64,000 nucleotides of DNA. It comes from SIG454 sp045578465. Its GTDB lineage: Bacteria > Bacillota > Clostridia > Monoglobales > Monoglobaceae. The stretch is taken from contig JAZNKJ010000029.1 in NCBI GenBank assembly GCA_045578465.1, positions 42,576 to 106,575 of the forward strand. The letters are read 5' to 3'. A model generated the notes under the pieces. That model was not told the origin of the DNA. It did not search any database and saw nothing but the letters and a program-made list of their open reading frames with translations. The translations under genes and the position numbers were made by a program. Positions within the stretch are counted from its first letter, which is position 1. Each line of letters opens with the position of its first letter. Positions 51,784 through 61,236 of the stretch are shown here, in pieces.

Positions 51784-53744
51784 ATGGTGTATTCCTGTCT
51801 CCTCATAACATGATCCTGATATTCTTTATCAAGCTCAACGAAGTACGCACTCCAACCCCAAATTCTAACAACCAACTGTCTGTGGTTTTCAGGATGAAGC
51901 TGTGCATCAACCATCTTATCCATATTTACAGCGTTAAGCTGAAGCTGATGTCCTCCCATATCAACATATGCCTTAACAAGCATAGCAACCTTCTGGATAC
52001 AATCCTCGTCAGTAAACATACTGTTGTGGAATTCAAGCGTAAGAGGTCCGCCGTTGATTGCTTTGGAAAAATGAGGTTTTGAGAAAGATTTAATAACCGA
52101 AACAGGTCCATCAATCTTTGCAAACAAGCTTGCAGAGAAGTTTGTTCCAAAAGGCTCGCCCTTTCTTCTTCCGTCAGGGGATGCACCGATATCGTTCGCG
52201 TGCCAGAGATAGAACATAGCAGAGCCTGTTCCTGCTCTGAATTTTCCGCCACGGCAGTTCACTCTTCCTTCAAGAGCATCGGCAAACAAATCAAGAAGCT
52301 TAACCGCATGGGCATCAACTTCGTCAATGTTCTGTCCAAACTTTGGTGTGTTATATCTGACAATCGGAAGAATTTCCTCATGCTTTTCAAAATCGCTGTC
52401 AACAGCCTCAATTAAATCTTTCTTGGAAATTGTCTTTTCATCAAAAACATATTTCTTAATTACTTCAAGAGAGTCTGTTGCCGTTGCAATTCCTGTGCCG
52501 TGAATACCAAAGTAGTTATATTTTCCACCCTCATAGATATTGCAATCCATTAAAACATTCATAAACGGAGATGGAACAAACCAGAGGTCTTTTATTCCGT
52601 TACAAATGTTGTCACATTCAATGTTAATCTCCTCTTTCACCTTTTCCATAAAGGCATCAAAGGTTTCGGCATTTTCAAGATGCTTATGGAGACAAATATC
52701 AACAACTTTCGGGAAAGAAAGCGCTCCGATATTTGCTACATCTGCGCCAACTTTTGGAATAATAAATTCCCAGCACGCTGCGATTGCATAATCAACTGCA
52801 TCCTTATATTCATAACCAAGCTTTGTAAGACCTTCAATAACAACATCGTCATTTGAATACTGTGGGAAACCGAGGCCTGCTTTAGTAAGCTGAGAACCGA
52901 GCTCATAAACTTCAATAGGTGTATTTTTGCTTACTCTTAAGTTAATTTTAGGGTCAATCATCAAAAGATTGTTGCTTGAAATAAGGCACATCTTGGATAA
53001 GAGGTTGAACACTTCGTTGCCATTCTCATCAAGACCGCCAAGCACCATACTCTGTCCGTTATCGCCCTGCTGAACACCAACATAAAGGTCGCTGTCCTTA
53101 TTAAAGGATAAGAAGAAATCATCAAGGAGAGTCTGTGCCTCTTCCTCTGTGATTATTCCCTTATCCAAATCAGCTTTGAGGTAAGGATACATATACTTGT
53201 CAAATCTACCAACTGTGTTGTGGTAGTTACCTTCAAGCCAGAGAGAGTAATGGATAATTCTGAAAGATTGGAGAGCTTCTCTGAAAGTTGTTGCCCCATT
53301 TGCAGGCACTACTTCAAGAATTTTAACAAGGTCATCTCTGCCTTGTTTCTGAGCCTCTTCCTTATATCTTCTTGTAAGGTCTAAAATAGCATCAATTACG
53401 CGCTTGCCGTATTCATCAGCTGTTTCTCTTTTTACAAGAAGGCCGACTTTAATAGTGTCCTCATAATTTGGGGACAAGTTTGAGAAATATCCAAGCTCGT
53501 GAATAAAATGCTTGCTCTTTATTTCTGCCCATTCTTCTTCGGAAAAAATGTCAGGAATATTTTTAATAGTTCTTATGAAACAAATCTGTTCCTCGGGTAA
53601 AATGACAGGAGTTTCTGCCTTAGAAAGCTCTTCAAATCTATAAGTCATTCTTTCAATCGGCGACATCGCCTTGTCAAATTCAAGAGAAATATTCTTTCTG
53701 AATTTATGGTGTTCTTTGTTTAAGATGTAGTTATACAAACTCAT
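51780..53744 (-). CDS. Glycyl-radical enzyme (PFL-like, dehydratase-type active site)
   Basis: Radical enzyme of 654 residues from the ATG at 53744 (SD AAGGAGGGG); the longer frame from 53816 adds 24 residues ahead of the SD. The glycyl-radical loop is RIWGWSAYF, with Gly630 where the usual form is RVxGY(S/T). The thiyl cysteine is Cys324 in AACWEF, with Glu326 two residues later: the CxE pattern of eliminases (glycerol dehydratase, choline lyase) and not the CC pair of pyruvate formate-lyase. It is about 130 residues shorter than most dehydratases, mainly at the N-terminus. Substrate unknown; first gene of the island. Confidence 0.92.
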   Translation of the reverse strand: MSLYNYILNKEHHKFRKNISLEFDKAMSPIERMTYRFEELSKAETPVILPEEQICFIRTIKNIPDIFSEEEWAEIKSKHFIHELGYFSNLSPNYEDTIKVGLLVKRETADEYGKRVIDAILDLTRRYKEEAQKQGRDDLVKILEVVPANGATTFREALQSFRIIHYSLWLEGNYHNTVGRFDKYMYPYLKADLDKGIITEEEAQTLLDDFFLSFNKDSDLYVGVQQGDNGQSMVLGGLDENGNEVFNLLSKMCLISSNNLLMIDPKINLRVSKNTPIEVYELGSQLTKAGLGFPQYSNDDVVIEGLTKLGYEYKDAVDYAIAACWEFIIPKVGADVANIGALSFPKVVDICLHKHLENAETFDAFMEKVKEEINIECDNICNGIKDLWFVPSPFMNVLMDCNIYEGGKYNYFGIHGTGIATATDSLEVIKKYVFDEKTISKKDLIEAVDSDFEKHEEILPIVRYNTPKFGQNIDEVDAHAVKLLDLFADALEGRVNCRGGKFRAGTGSAMFYLWHANDIGASPDGRRKGEPFGTNFSASLFAKIDGPVSVIKSFSKPHFSKAINGGPLTLEFHNSMFTDEDCIQKVAMLVKAYVDMGGHQLQLNAVNMDKMVDAQLHPENHRQLVVRIWGWSAYFVELDKEYQDHVMRRQEYTI

Positions 53745-53827
53745 ATTACCCCTCCTTATTATTTTAGCAATCCGCATATTCTCATAAAGGCATACGGACT
53801 GAATTTTACTTATCATTATTCATTTTT

Positions 53828-53856
53828 ATTATATCATAGTGTTTTTTGTTTTGCAA
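53828..53856 (-). promoter_or_regulatory. Sigma-A promoter of the GRE operon
   Basis: Minus-strand -35 TTGCAA (53856-53851), 17-base spacer, -10 TATAAT (53833-53828) with a TG two bases upstream. It lies about 84 bases before the chosen ATG. Confidence 0.82.
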
Positions 53857-53905
53857 CAGGTTTTGCCAAATAATTTAACTAACAAACGGGTCATTTTGTC
53901 TTATA

Positions 53906-53941
53906 AAAAAGAAAAACTGCGGAGAATATCTCCGCAGTTTT
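53906..53941 (-). terminator. Terminator of the giant-exported-protein operon
   Basis: Stem of 13 bp (53913-53925 with 53929-53941), 3-base loop and T-rich tail on the minus strand, after the Asp-box protein stop codon. Confidence 0.9.
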
Positions 53942-53951
53942 ATTATTAGTT

Positions 53952-56900
53952 TTAGTCGGCAATTTCAGTTCCCCGTTTGAAACGGTTTTCTATGCTTTCA
54001 AGAAGTTTACCTGTGTTACCGAGGTAGCAAATTCCGTCTGCAGTAGTAAAGATTCCAAAGCCAAACTGGTTTGCAACACTTTCTCTGTTCACGAAAAGTT
54101 TGCCGTTTCTGTTAGTTACATTATCGATAACAATTTTAGCTTCACCATAAGTTAAAAGTATTTCGCCTTTTTCATTGCTTTCGATAGTTGCACCAATATA
54201 AGAAGCGATACAGTCAAGAAGGATTTCGCCATTTTGAGCTGCTCCATCAACTTTGCGTCCGTTGAGATATACAACACCGTTAGAGTCATTTGCAACAATA
54301 TATGGTGCCATCTGCTCGAATGTTGTTCCCCAATAGGTTTCAAGTGTATCAACGCTGCTTAAATGAATCTGTTCAAAAGCTTTTGAACCTTTAAGTCTGT
54401 CTTTTCTTACAAGGTCAATTCTTCTGTAAGTATGAATGTTTGCCTCAGCGTCAAGACAGTAACCATTAATCATAAGATAATCACCGGTTACATTCATCAT
54501 AGTGTTCATATTTGTATTCTTAGCGCCGCCGTAGGTGCATTCATAAGTTGTTCCTAAGAATTCCCAAGTTACACCGTCATCCATACTTCTTGCAATAGAC
54601 CATCTCTGTCTTGGAACCTGGTTAGAAGCTGCAAGGTTAGCGTTATCATAACCCCAAGCTATATATAAAGTTTTTCCGTCAATCGGATCAACTGTAACAC
54701 CGAAACAGTTACCATTTGCAAGGAACGGTGTGCGGTAAATATGCTCTAAGTCAAAGGTATTACCACCGTCATAAGATTTTACGGCACGGATCATACCTGT
54801 ATCAGTTCTGTAATACATAGTTACAACGCCGTCATGGCTCTCTACAATCTGAGGCTCGTTTATAACAGATTTAACATCCTTATACGAAACTATTCCGCCA
54901 AGTGTCCAGGTTCTTCCGCCGTCATCACTGTATACACATTGAGCAACACCGGCATCTTCTGAGAATATACCAGGCTCCATCAAGTCATCACGGCTTGGAG
55001 CAGCGTAAAGTCTTCCTGATGGTCCCTGCTTAACACCTTCCGCTGTAAAGAAGTAGGTGTCGCCTATAGGTTCAGGGAACATAAAGCCCCATTCTTCCCA
55101 GGTTGCACCTCTGTCAGAAGAATGCCAAATCTTTACGTTTCCTAACGCTTTTCCGTTTTCATCAGCACCGCCTGTTGCCATAGGAATAAAGGAAAGAACT
55201 TCATCGCCTAAAGCATAGGTGCCATCAGCTTGTTTTACTCTAAGCTGTAATATATTCTGCTTGTATGCAGAATTGCTTGGGCCCTTTGTCCAAGTCTTTC
55301 CGCCGTCATCTGTGTAGTTTGAATTACCAAGCTCTGTTACAACCTGAAGTGTTCCGTCTGCTAATTCAATAATATCACAAGTTGCACCTAAACCACTTGC
55401 TAATTCTACAGAGTCTGTCATAGAAAGAACAGGTCTTGCATCACCGCGATAAGATGCGTTTTCGAGGTAAACAAAGTTATCAGTTACCACAAAACCAGTT
55501 TTACCGCGAACATTGCCAAGAGAATCTGAATAAGAAATAGCCTGCATTCCGTTAACATATAATGTTGCTGTTCTCTGCCAATCCCCACATTCTACCACAA
55601 GTTCAAGATGAACACTTTCTCCAACAGGGAAAGTTCCTTCTTTTTCAGCACGCTTATAAGTTGTGCCGTCTAAACTATGGATAACCTCATACTTTCCTGT
55701 TTCAAAGTTATATCCAACTTTTGTCCATTTTTCAGTATGGCTGTGATGATAAATCATCCAGAGACCACCTGACTCACCTGTTGCAATTACATCAGCAGAT
55801 ACATAGGTATCTCCGCTATAAGCTGTAAGCTCGGCAACTGCATCTTTTTGACCCGTTGCCATAAGGAACATTCTTTGTGTAGTCTTGTCATAAAGAAGTC
55901 CCATTCCCTTTGTTGCCTGCCAGTAATCAACTGAATTAAATTCGCCGGAACCGGTAAAATCATCATTATAGATGAATACATCCTTATTATCTGTTACAGT
56001 AACATAGGAAAGTCCATTGCCTGAATTAACTTCAACTAAAACTGACTGCTCTCCTGCTGACGGGATACTTCTGAATGAGCTTAAGAATTTACCGTTTCCA
56101 TAGATACGGTTCATACCGCCCACTGTTTCAATGTGATAATATACATTGTCTGCGTCAACAGCATCACAAAGTTCTATTCTTTCAGCAGGGGATGCATCAA
56201 GCTGAATTGTCCATACGTAGAACTTACCATCTTTAAGCTCAACATCTGTGCGGAATAAGCTATCATTTACAGCAATTCTCGCATTGTCTGTCTTGTCTGC
56301 CACAAAAACAGTTCTGTATGCATACGGAAGAGATGGTAATCTGTATGAATATCTGCCCTGTGTTACATTTGTATCAGAGTAATATGTTCCTCTCTCTTTT
56401 GGAACGGATATGCTCTTGCCTGTGAATGTTAAGCCGTTTTGCTTATAGCTCTGTCCTACCGCACTTGTCTGTGGGAGGAAGAATGAAAATGCAAACTGAC
56501 CGTTTCTGTAAACATCTGCAACTGCACCCTGAGTTATAATATTAAATGTGCCTGTTCCAGGGCTAAAGCTTTCCACGCCGTCTGCGGTTACATAAGTTAC
56601 TGCAGATGGAGTATGAGTTAAAGATACCTTATGGTGTCCATTATTTAACTCATAAGTTCCGCTTCCGCTACCGCCTGTTACTGTATAAGCAACTTCATTT
56701 GTATAGCTTCTTGAAGCACTGTTTGGTGTAAGAGTTGGAGCCCAATCTTCCCCAGCAATACTCAAAAGCACGCCTGACTTACTATAATAATAAGCAGCAA
56801 GCTTATGAGGCTCAGGAGTTAAAGAGGAAAGAGTGTGGCTATAAGGAGCTACTGTATCCTCTCCAACGGGAACACCGTCAAGGACAAACTGAACTTTAGC

Positions 56901-58424
56901 AACATTGCTTATTTTATCGTAAAGACCTGCATTTAATGTATAGCTTCCATTACTGTTTGCTTTTACATTAAGGCTGCCCTTTACAGCTTGAACAACACTG
57001 AATGATACTGGAGGAGAAACCTGTTCGCCATATTCAGCAGTTACAGTATAATTACCCTGTCCAATGTTTGTAAGCTGTGCTTCGTAGTCAGGAGCCATTC
57101 CTCTTGCAACAACATTGCCATTGATTTTATAATCAACATAAGGAATGTTTTCCTGATTATTCTTCACAAGTGCATTTAAAGGAATTGGATTTCCCTGTAA
57201 ATATGTGGATTCATTGATAGGTTCTTCTATAATAATATTGTGTGTAATCGGGACATATCTTACCCAGTCAACATCCATACAGCTTTCTGCTTCACCTAAG
57301 AAGTTCTGTTCTGTGTAGAAAGAAAGTGTACTCTCTCCCATCTGTTCAGCAAAGCGCTTGATATAACCGTCAAAGAGAAGTGTGTCGCCTAAATAGAACT
57401 TAGCGCCCTCACAGTAGTTATAGGTTTCAATTCTTATTTCTTGCCATTCACTATTTAGTTTGCCTCTTAAGTCGCCTGTAAGGTTTGCGCTGCTTCCGAC
57501 AGCTCTGCCCGCAGCACCGTTATAATAGGTAAACTGCTGATAGGTAAGCTTTACATGGAACTGACAGTTATCCCAATAAAGTAAGATACCGCTCTGCATA
57601 GGAACTTCTGTGGATTTAACCGGCCAGCGAAGTCTTGCTGTTACAACAAAGTCATCAGCAAAGCCTGTTTTTCTGCTAACAAGGTTCATTTCGCTCTTTA
57701 CGCCCATATTGTTGTCGCCTCGGAGCATACCGTCTTCAACTCTCCAACGGTTTACCTTATTGTTTTCCCATACGCTTGTATCTTCCCCTGCTACAAAGTC
57801 AGAGAAATATTCTTCGGCGGGATATGTTGGAGAAACAACTACTTCAGCCTCGCCGCTGCTGCTTAAAGAAACCTTAGTAGGATCATGGAATATTACATTT
57901 CTGACAGATGCACCCTGTCCTGTTCCACCTGCGATTTCAATTCTTCCGCTGCTGCTGGTTCTTGTTTCAATCTCAATTTCACCCATATAATATCCGTCAA
58001 TATAAACTTCGCAGCGCTGACCCTGACCTATGAAACGATAGGTGTGCCAATCCATACCGATTGGATACATAACCTTCTTTCTGTGGGTAAGGTTCTTTCC
58101 AACTGCCCAGCCCGGGATATTATATTCTACATAGCCACTGTAAATCATCGCAAATAAACGGTTAGTTCCGTTCATAATGCCGATAGAGTTACCGCCGTTA
58201 GATGATGTGTTAACTTTATATTCAAGCTCAACATCAAACTTATTACCTGGTGTTGATAATGGTTTACCGATATATGAATCCGGTAAAGTAATAGTATCTC
58301 CTGATTGTTCTACTGTTCCGTATTCTGTCCAGCCGGTATACCAGCCCTCTTCAGCCGCCATAGCCGGTAGGCAAGTGGTAGCTAAAATGCAAACCACTAT
58401 TAAAAATGTTAATATTTTTTTCAT
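53952..58424 (-). CDS. Giant exported sialidase-fold (Asp-box) protein
   Basis: Secreted protein of 1490 residues with a signal peptide (about 1-24, ending LPAMA). Order as seen: two LamG/concanavalin-like modules (about 25-185 and 210-400), Ig-like modules (about 405-570), a mixed beta region, another LamG-like module (about 855-1010), then a beta-propeller with five Asp boxes (TDDGGKTW, SSDRGATW, SDDGGRTW, SYDGGNTF, SMDDGVTW), and a C-terminal copper-amine-oxidase-N-like stalk domain (about 1390-1490). It may be an exo-sialidase or another propeller glycosidase, but I found no clear (F/Y)RIP motif. It has no SLH domain. Last gene of the operon. Confidence 0.82.
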   Translation of the reverse strand: MKKILTFLIVVCILATTCLPAMAAEEGWYTGWTEYGTVEQSGDTITLPDSYIGKPLSTPGNKFDVELEYKVNTSSNGGNSIGIMNGTNRLFAMIYSGYVEYNIPGWAVGKNLTHRKKVMYPIGMDWHTYRFIGQGQRCEVYIDGYYMGEIEIETRTSSSGRIEIAGGTGQGASVRNVIFHDPTKVSLSSSGEAEVVVSPTYPAEEYFSDFVAGEDTSVWENNKVNRWRVEDGMLRGDNNMGVKSEMNLVSRKTGFADDFVVTARLRWPVKSTEVPMQSGILLYWDNCQFHVKLTYQQFTYYNGAAGRAVGSSANLTGDLRGKLNSEWQEIRIETYNYCEGAKFYLGDTLLFDGYIKRFAEQMGESTLSFYTEQNFLGEAESCMDVDWVRYVPITHNIIIEEPINESTYLQGNPIPLNALVKNNQENIPYVDYKINGNVVARGMAPDYEAQLTNIGQGNYTVTAEYGEQVSPPVSFSVVQAVKGSLNVKANSNGSYTLNAGLYDKISNVAKVQFVLDGVPVGEDTVAPYSHTLSSLTPEPHKLAAYYYSKSGVLLSIAGEDWAPTLTPNSASRSYTNEVAYTVTGGSGSGTYELNNGHHKVSLTHTPSAVTYVTADGVESFSPGTGTFNIITQGAVADVYRNGQFAFSFFLPQTSAVGQSYKQNGLTFTGKSISVPKERGTYYSDTNVTQGRYSYRLPSLPYAYRTVFVADKTDNARIAVNDSLFRTDVELKDGKFYVWTIQLDASPAERIELCDAVDADNVYYHIETVGGMNRIYGNGKFLSSFRSIPSAGEQSVLVEVNSGNGLSYVTVTDNKDVFIYNDDFTGSGEFNSVDYWQATKGMGLLYDKTTQRMFLMATGQKDAVAELTAYSGDTYVSADVIATGESGGLWMIYHHSHTEKWTKVGYNFETGKYEVIHSLDGTTYKRAEKEGTFPVGESVHLELVVECGDWQRTATLYVNGMQAISYSDSLGNVRGKTGFVVTDNFVYLENASYRGDARPVLSMTDSVELASGLGATCDIIELADGTLQVVTELGNSNYTDDGGKTWTKGPSNSAYKQNILQLRVKQADGTYALGDEVLSFIPMATGGADENGKALGNVKIWHSSDRGATWEEWGFMFPEPIGDTYFFTAEGVKQGPSGRLYAAPSRDDLMEPGIFSEDAGVAQCVYSDDGGRTWTLGGIVSYKDVKSVINEPQIVESHDGVVTMYYRTDTGMIRAVKSYDGGNTFDLEHIYRTPFLANGNCFGVTVDPIDGKTLYIAWGYDNANLAASNQVPRQRWSIARSMDDGVTWEFLGTTYECTYGGAKNTNMNTMMNVTGDYLMINGYCLDAEANIHTYRRIDLVRKDRLKGSKAFEQIHLSSVDTLETYWGTTFEQMAPYIVANDSNGVVYLNGRKVDGAAQNGEILLDCIASYIGATIESNEKGEILLTYGEAKIVIDNVTNRNGKLFVNRESVANQFGFGIFTTADGICYLGNTGKLLESIENRFKRGTEIAD

Positions 58425-58438
58425 AATTTAGCCACCCC

Positions 58439-61225
58439 TTACTTCTTGATAATGTATACGTAGTTAAGTTGACCGTTCTGATAAGTAATAATAACTTCAT
58501 CAGCATCTGCACCTGCTTTGTCGTAGGTTAAGAGATCTGCAGAACTTCCGACTTTAAATCTGGTAAGTCTATCATTTTCATTATAAATAAAATACTGTGT
58601 GCTTGCATTTGTAACATAATGATTATAATTTGCTTTTTCCATATTATCCGGTGAAGATGTAGTAAATGATATAACATCGTCCGTCATAGAAAGAACCGTT
58701 CCGCCGATTGTGTTGTAAGCTCTGAGAACAGATTTAGCTCTATGTGTAGCCTCTGAACCTTCGTGCTTCCAGCCGGCTACGGCATCGCCATACTTCCATA
58801 CGCTTGTAACAGCAATAATTTGTGTGCCGGTCGCATTCTGACGGGTGAAAATCAAATCACCAACATCAATTGAATCTGCATCAATATGCTCTGCCAAAGT
58901 ATAAGTAGCCGCTGTTCCATTGTAACTTATCAACTCAATCTCAGTTACAACATCTTCATTTGCAGTAAGAACTTCGCACTTACCAGAAACTACAGATGGT
59001 CTGCCGGAAGTCTCCGGTTCAGATCCGATTTCGGTAACACCTGAATAGAACACTGCATACTTTGGAATTAAAACATCCTCATTTACTGAGTAGAACTCAA
59101 CCTGACCAGTCGTTTGGCTATCAGGTCCGCCGGCTCTTGATGCCCAGTAATAATCAGGGTTATCTCTGACAGAAGTGTCTATCGGAACAGTCCAGCAAGT
59201 AAATGATGCCGGTACTGTGCAAGCTACTTGCTGAGTAAGCTCGCCCTGAGGATCAGTGTAGAATGAACGGGTATAGCTGATATAATAATAATTACCGCCT
59301 AAATAGGAATCTCTTAAATGCTGGTCTTCTGCCTTTCCTGTTTCGATTGAATGAGTAACAGGATTCATAGCAGAATCAACCATTCCGTATAACTCATTTT
59401 CAGAAAGAATTGTTCCTGCCAAAACAGTATCAATATGAGAAACTTTTCCCGCGCTGTCAAGCTTATATCTTATCATCTGCCACTGTGGATATGCCGCATC
59501 ATAATTGATCATTGTTCTTGCAGCTTCATTAAGCTTTGTGAGGATAGTATCTATATTCTTGTAAGCCGCATTATCGATAACAAGTCTTTCTTTAGAAACA
59601 TAGTTGTTTATTGTTTTGTCGCGGTTTATAATTCTGAAGTTAAGGCTTTCGCTGAATGCAGCAGTTTCCTTCCAAGCACCTACTAACCAGCCGTGAACAT
59701 ATTCGTCCCCAGCAGAGTGAACAACAGCTACACATTTGCCTAAATGAGTATAAACCTGAACATTGTCATTGAGGTTTATTCTATCTACATTTTTAACAAA
59801 AGCACTGGAGTTAGCAAGCTCAAACTTCTTGCCCGCTACTGTAATATACTCGCTGCTTATAGCCTCAACAGGTCCTTCAATAACAGCTCTTAAAGGCTGA
59901 ACATCAAGTTTTAAAAGGCCTTCCGTGTTTTCGCTCACTTTAACTACGATTGGTGCACCGCCTGTTAAAGAACTTGGAAGTATCTTTCTTCCGTTATCAG
60001 AAACTACCATACGGATTTCATCACGGTCGCTGAAATTCCACTCGCCTGCAACGCCTGCTGCGTTACGCTCATACTGAACGACACCTCTTTCATCGTCAAC
60101 AGACTTCGCTAATACATAATGATATGATTCTATTAAGATAACATCATATTTTTCATCAAAGTTGTTGTCAACAAGAGTTACTGTGCCTGCGTTTGGCTTT
60201 ACTTTTCCATTTCTGATAAAATCGCCATCGTAAGCAATTCCGTTTATAACACATTTTACGGCTGCTCCAAGCTCAGCTTTTACTTTTTTATCGTTTTTAT
60301 AATATGTGAATTCATCATAGCTTGTTTCTGCAAGGATAATATCATCAGGATTGATTGTTATTATATTATTTCTTGAATTAGGATGAATATAATCAATCAC
60401 ATCCGATGTTTCACCTGTTCGGCGGTCAAGGCGCTTAGTGTAGAATACTACCGCCTGACCAAGTAATGCATCTGCAGAAGCATACTTATAAAGTTTGTCA
60501 TTGATAAGCACCTTTCCCAGCTCAACTTTATCGTTTACTGAAACAAGGTCAGTGCCATCAGCACCTTCTAAAATGCCTTTCTGCATTACTAAATCATAAT
60601 AATACTCAACTGCCAAATATCCGTCATTTACGGTGTATGAATAGCTTGTTCCGTCTACACGGAAAAACACTTCAACCATAGAACAATGAAGTGTGTTGTA
60701 AGCCATTTCTAAAGCTTCCCCGTAAGTTACGATATTGTCCATCTGAACGCCATCGAGAATTCCGGCAGATTTAGCTACCCCAATATATGAGCCATAGTGA
60801 CCTGTTTCACGATAGCCGAGGATGGAGGCGAAGATTTTTGAAATCTCCGCGTCTCCAACAACACTATCCGGCATAAAATAGCCAGAACCGTTTCCTGCTA
60901 CAATTCCCATTTGTGCTAAAGCACAAATTTCCTGATAATATTTGTGATCAGCCTCAACATCGTAAAAGGCTTGCTTTTCTACCGCAGTATCCTTAATATT
61001 AGCTACACCTGCTGCAATATGAGCAAGTTCGCCACGAGTAATCTGCTTGTCATAGTTTATAACTGTTTCATCTATGATTCCAAGGTAACGAAGTAGCCCT
61101 TCTTCTCCCTGGCTAAGCGAATATACAGATTCTTCTGCGGCAAAGATATTAGTTCCAAAAGGGATTGTAAGAACTAACATTACAAGTGTTAGCACTAAAC
61201 TAATCTTCTTTATAATTCTATTCAT
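58439..61225 (-). CDS. Large exported SLH-domain protein of unknown function
   Basis: A 928-residue surface protein: signal peptide (about 1-29), N-terminal SLH repeats (about 40-190; for example AQMGIVAGNGSGYFMPDSVV), then a long region of beta-rich repeats (about 230-925) with recurring motifs of the kind VxVYTHLGKCVAVVH. No catalytic motif is seen. It is probably an S-layer or surface scaffold protein. Fourteen bases separate it from the Asp-box protein and eleven from the upstream SLH gene, so the three form one operon. Confidence 0.83.
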   Translation of the reverse strand: MNRIIKKISLVLTLVMLVLTIPFGTNIFAAEESVYSLSQGEEGLLRYLGIIDETVINYDKQITRGELAHIAAGVANIKDTAVEKQAFYDVEADHKYYQEICALAQMGIVAGNGSGYFMPDSVVGDAEISKIFASILGYRETGHYGSYIGVAKSAGILDGVQMDNIVTYGEALEMAYNTLHCSMVEVFFRVDGTSYSYTVNDGYLAVEYYYDLVMQKGILEGADGTDLVSVNDKVELGKVLINDKLYKYASADALLGQAVVFYTKRLDRRTGETSDVIDYIHPNSRNNIITINPDDIILAETSYDEFTYYKNDKKVKAELGAAVKCVINGIAYDGDFIRNGKVKPNAGTVTLVDNNFDEKYDVILIESYHYVLAKSVDDERGVVQYERNAAGVAGEWNFSDRDEIRMVVSDNGRKILPSSLTGGAPIVVKVSENTEGLLKLDVQPLRAVIEGPVEAISSEYITVAGKKFELANSSAFVKNVDRINLNDNVQVYTHLGKCVAVVHSAGDEYVHGWLVGAWKETAAFSESLNFRIINRDKTINNYVSKERLVIDNAAYKNIDTILTKLNEAARTMINYDAAYPQWQMIRYKLDSAGKVSHIDTVLAGTILSENELYGMVDSAMNPVTHSIETGKAEDQHLRDSYLGGNYYYISYTRSFYTDPQGELTQQVACTVPASFTCWTVPIDTSVRDNPDYYWASRAGGPDSQTTGQVEFYSVNEDVLIPKYAVFYSGVTEIGSEPETSGRPSVVSGKCEVLTANEDVVTEIELISYNGTAATYTLAEHIDADSIDVGDLIFTRQNATGTQIIAVTSVWKYGDAVAGWKHEGSEATHRAKSVLRAYNTIGGTVLSMTDDVISFTTSSPDNMEKANYNHYVTNASTQYFIYNENDRLTRFKVGSSADLLTYDKAGADADEVIITYQNGQLNYVYIIKK

Positions 61226-61236
61226 AGGTCTCTCCT

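Noticed and set aside
43207..58424. Sialic acid catabolic locus (NAL-like lyase plus sialidase-fold protein)
   Set aside because: No nanE, nanK or nagB-type genes, the two genes are in separate operons, and no clear (F/Y)RIP motif was found in the Asp-box protein.
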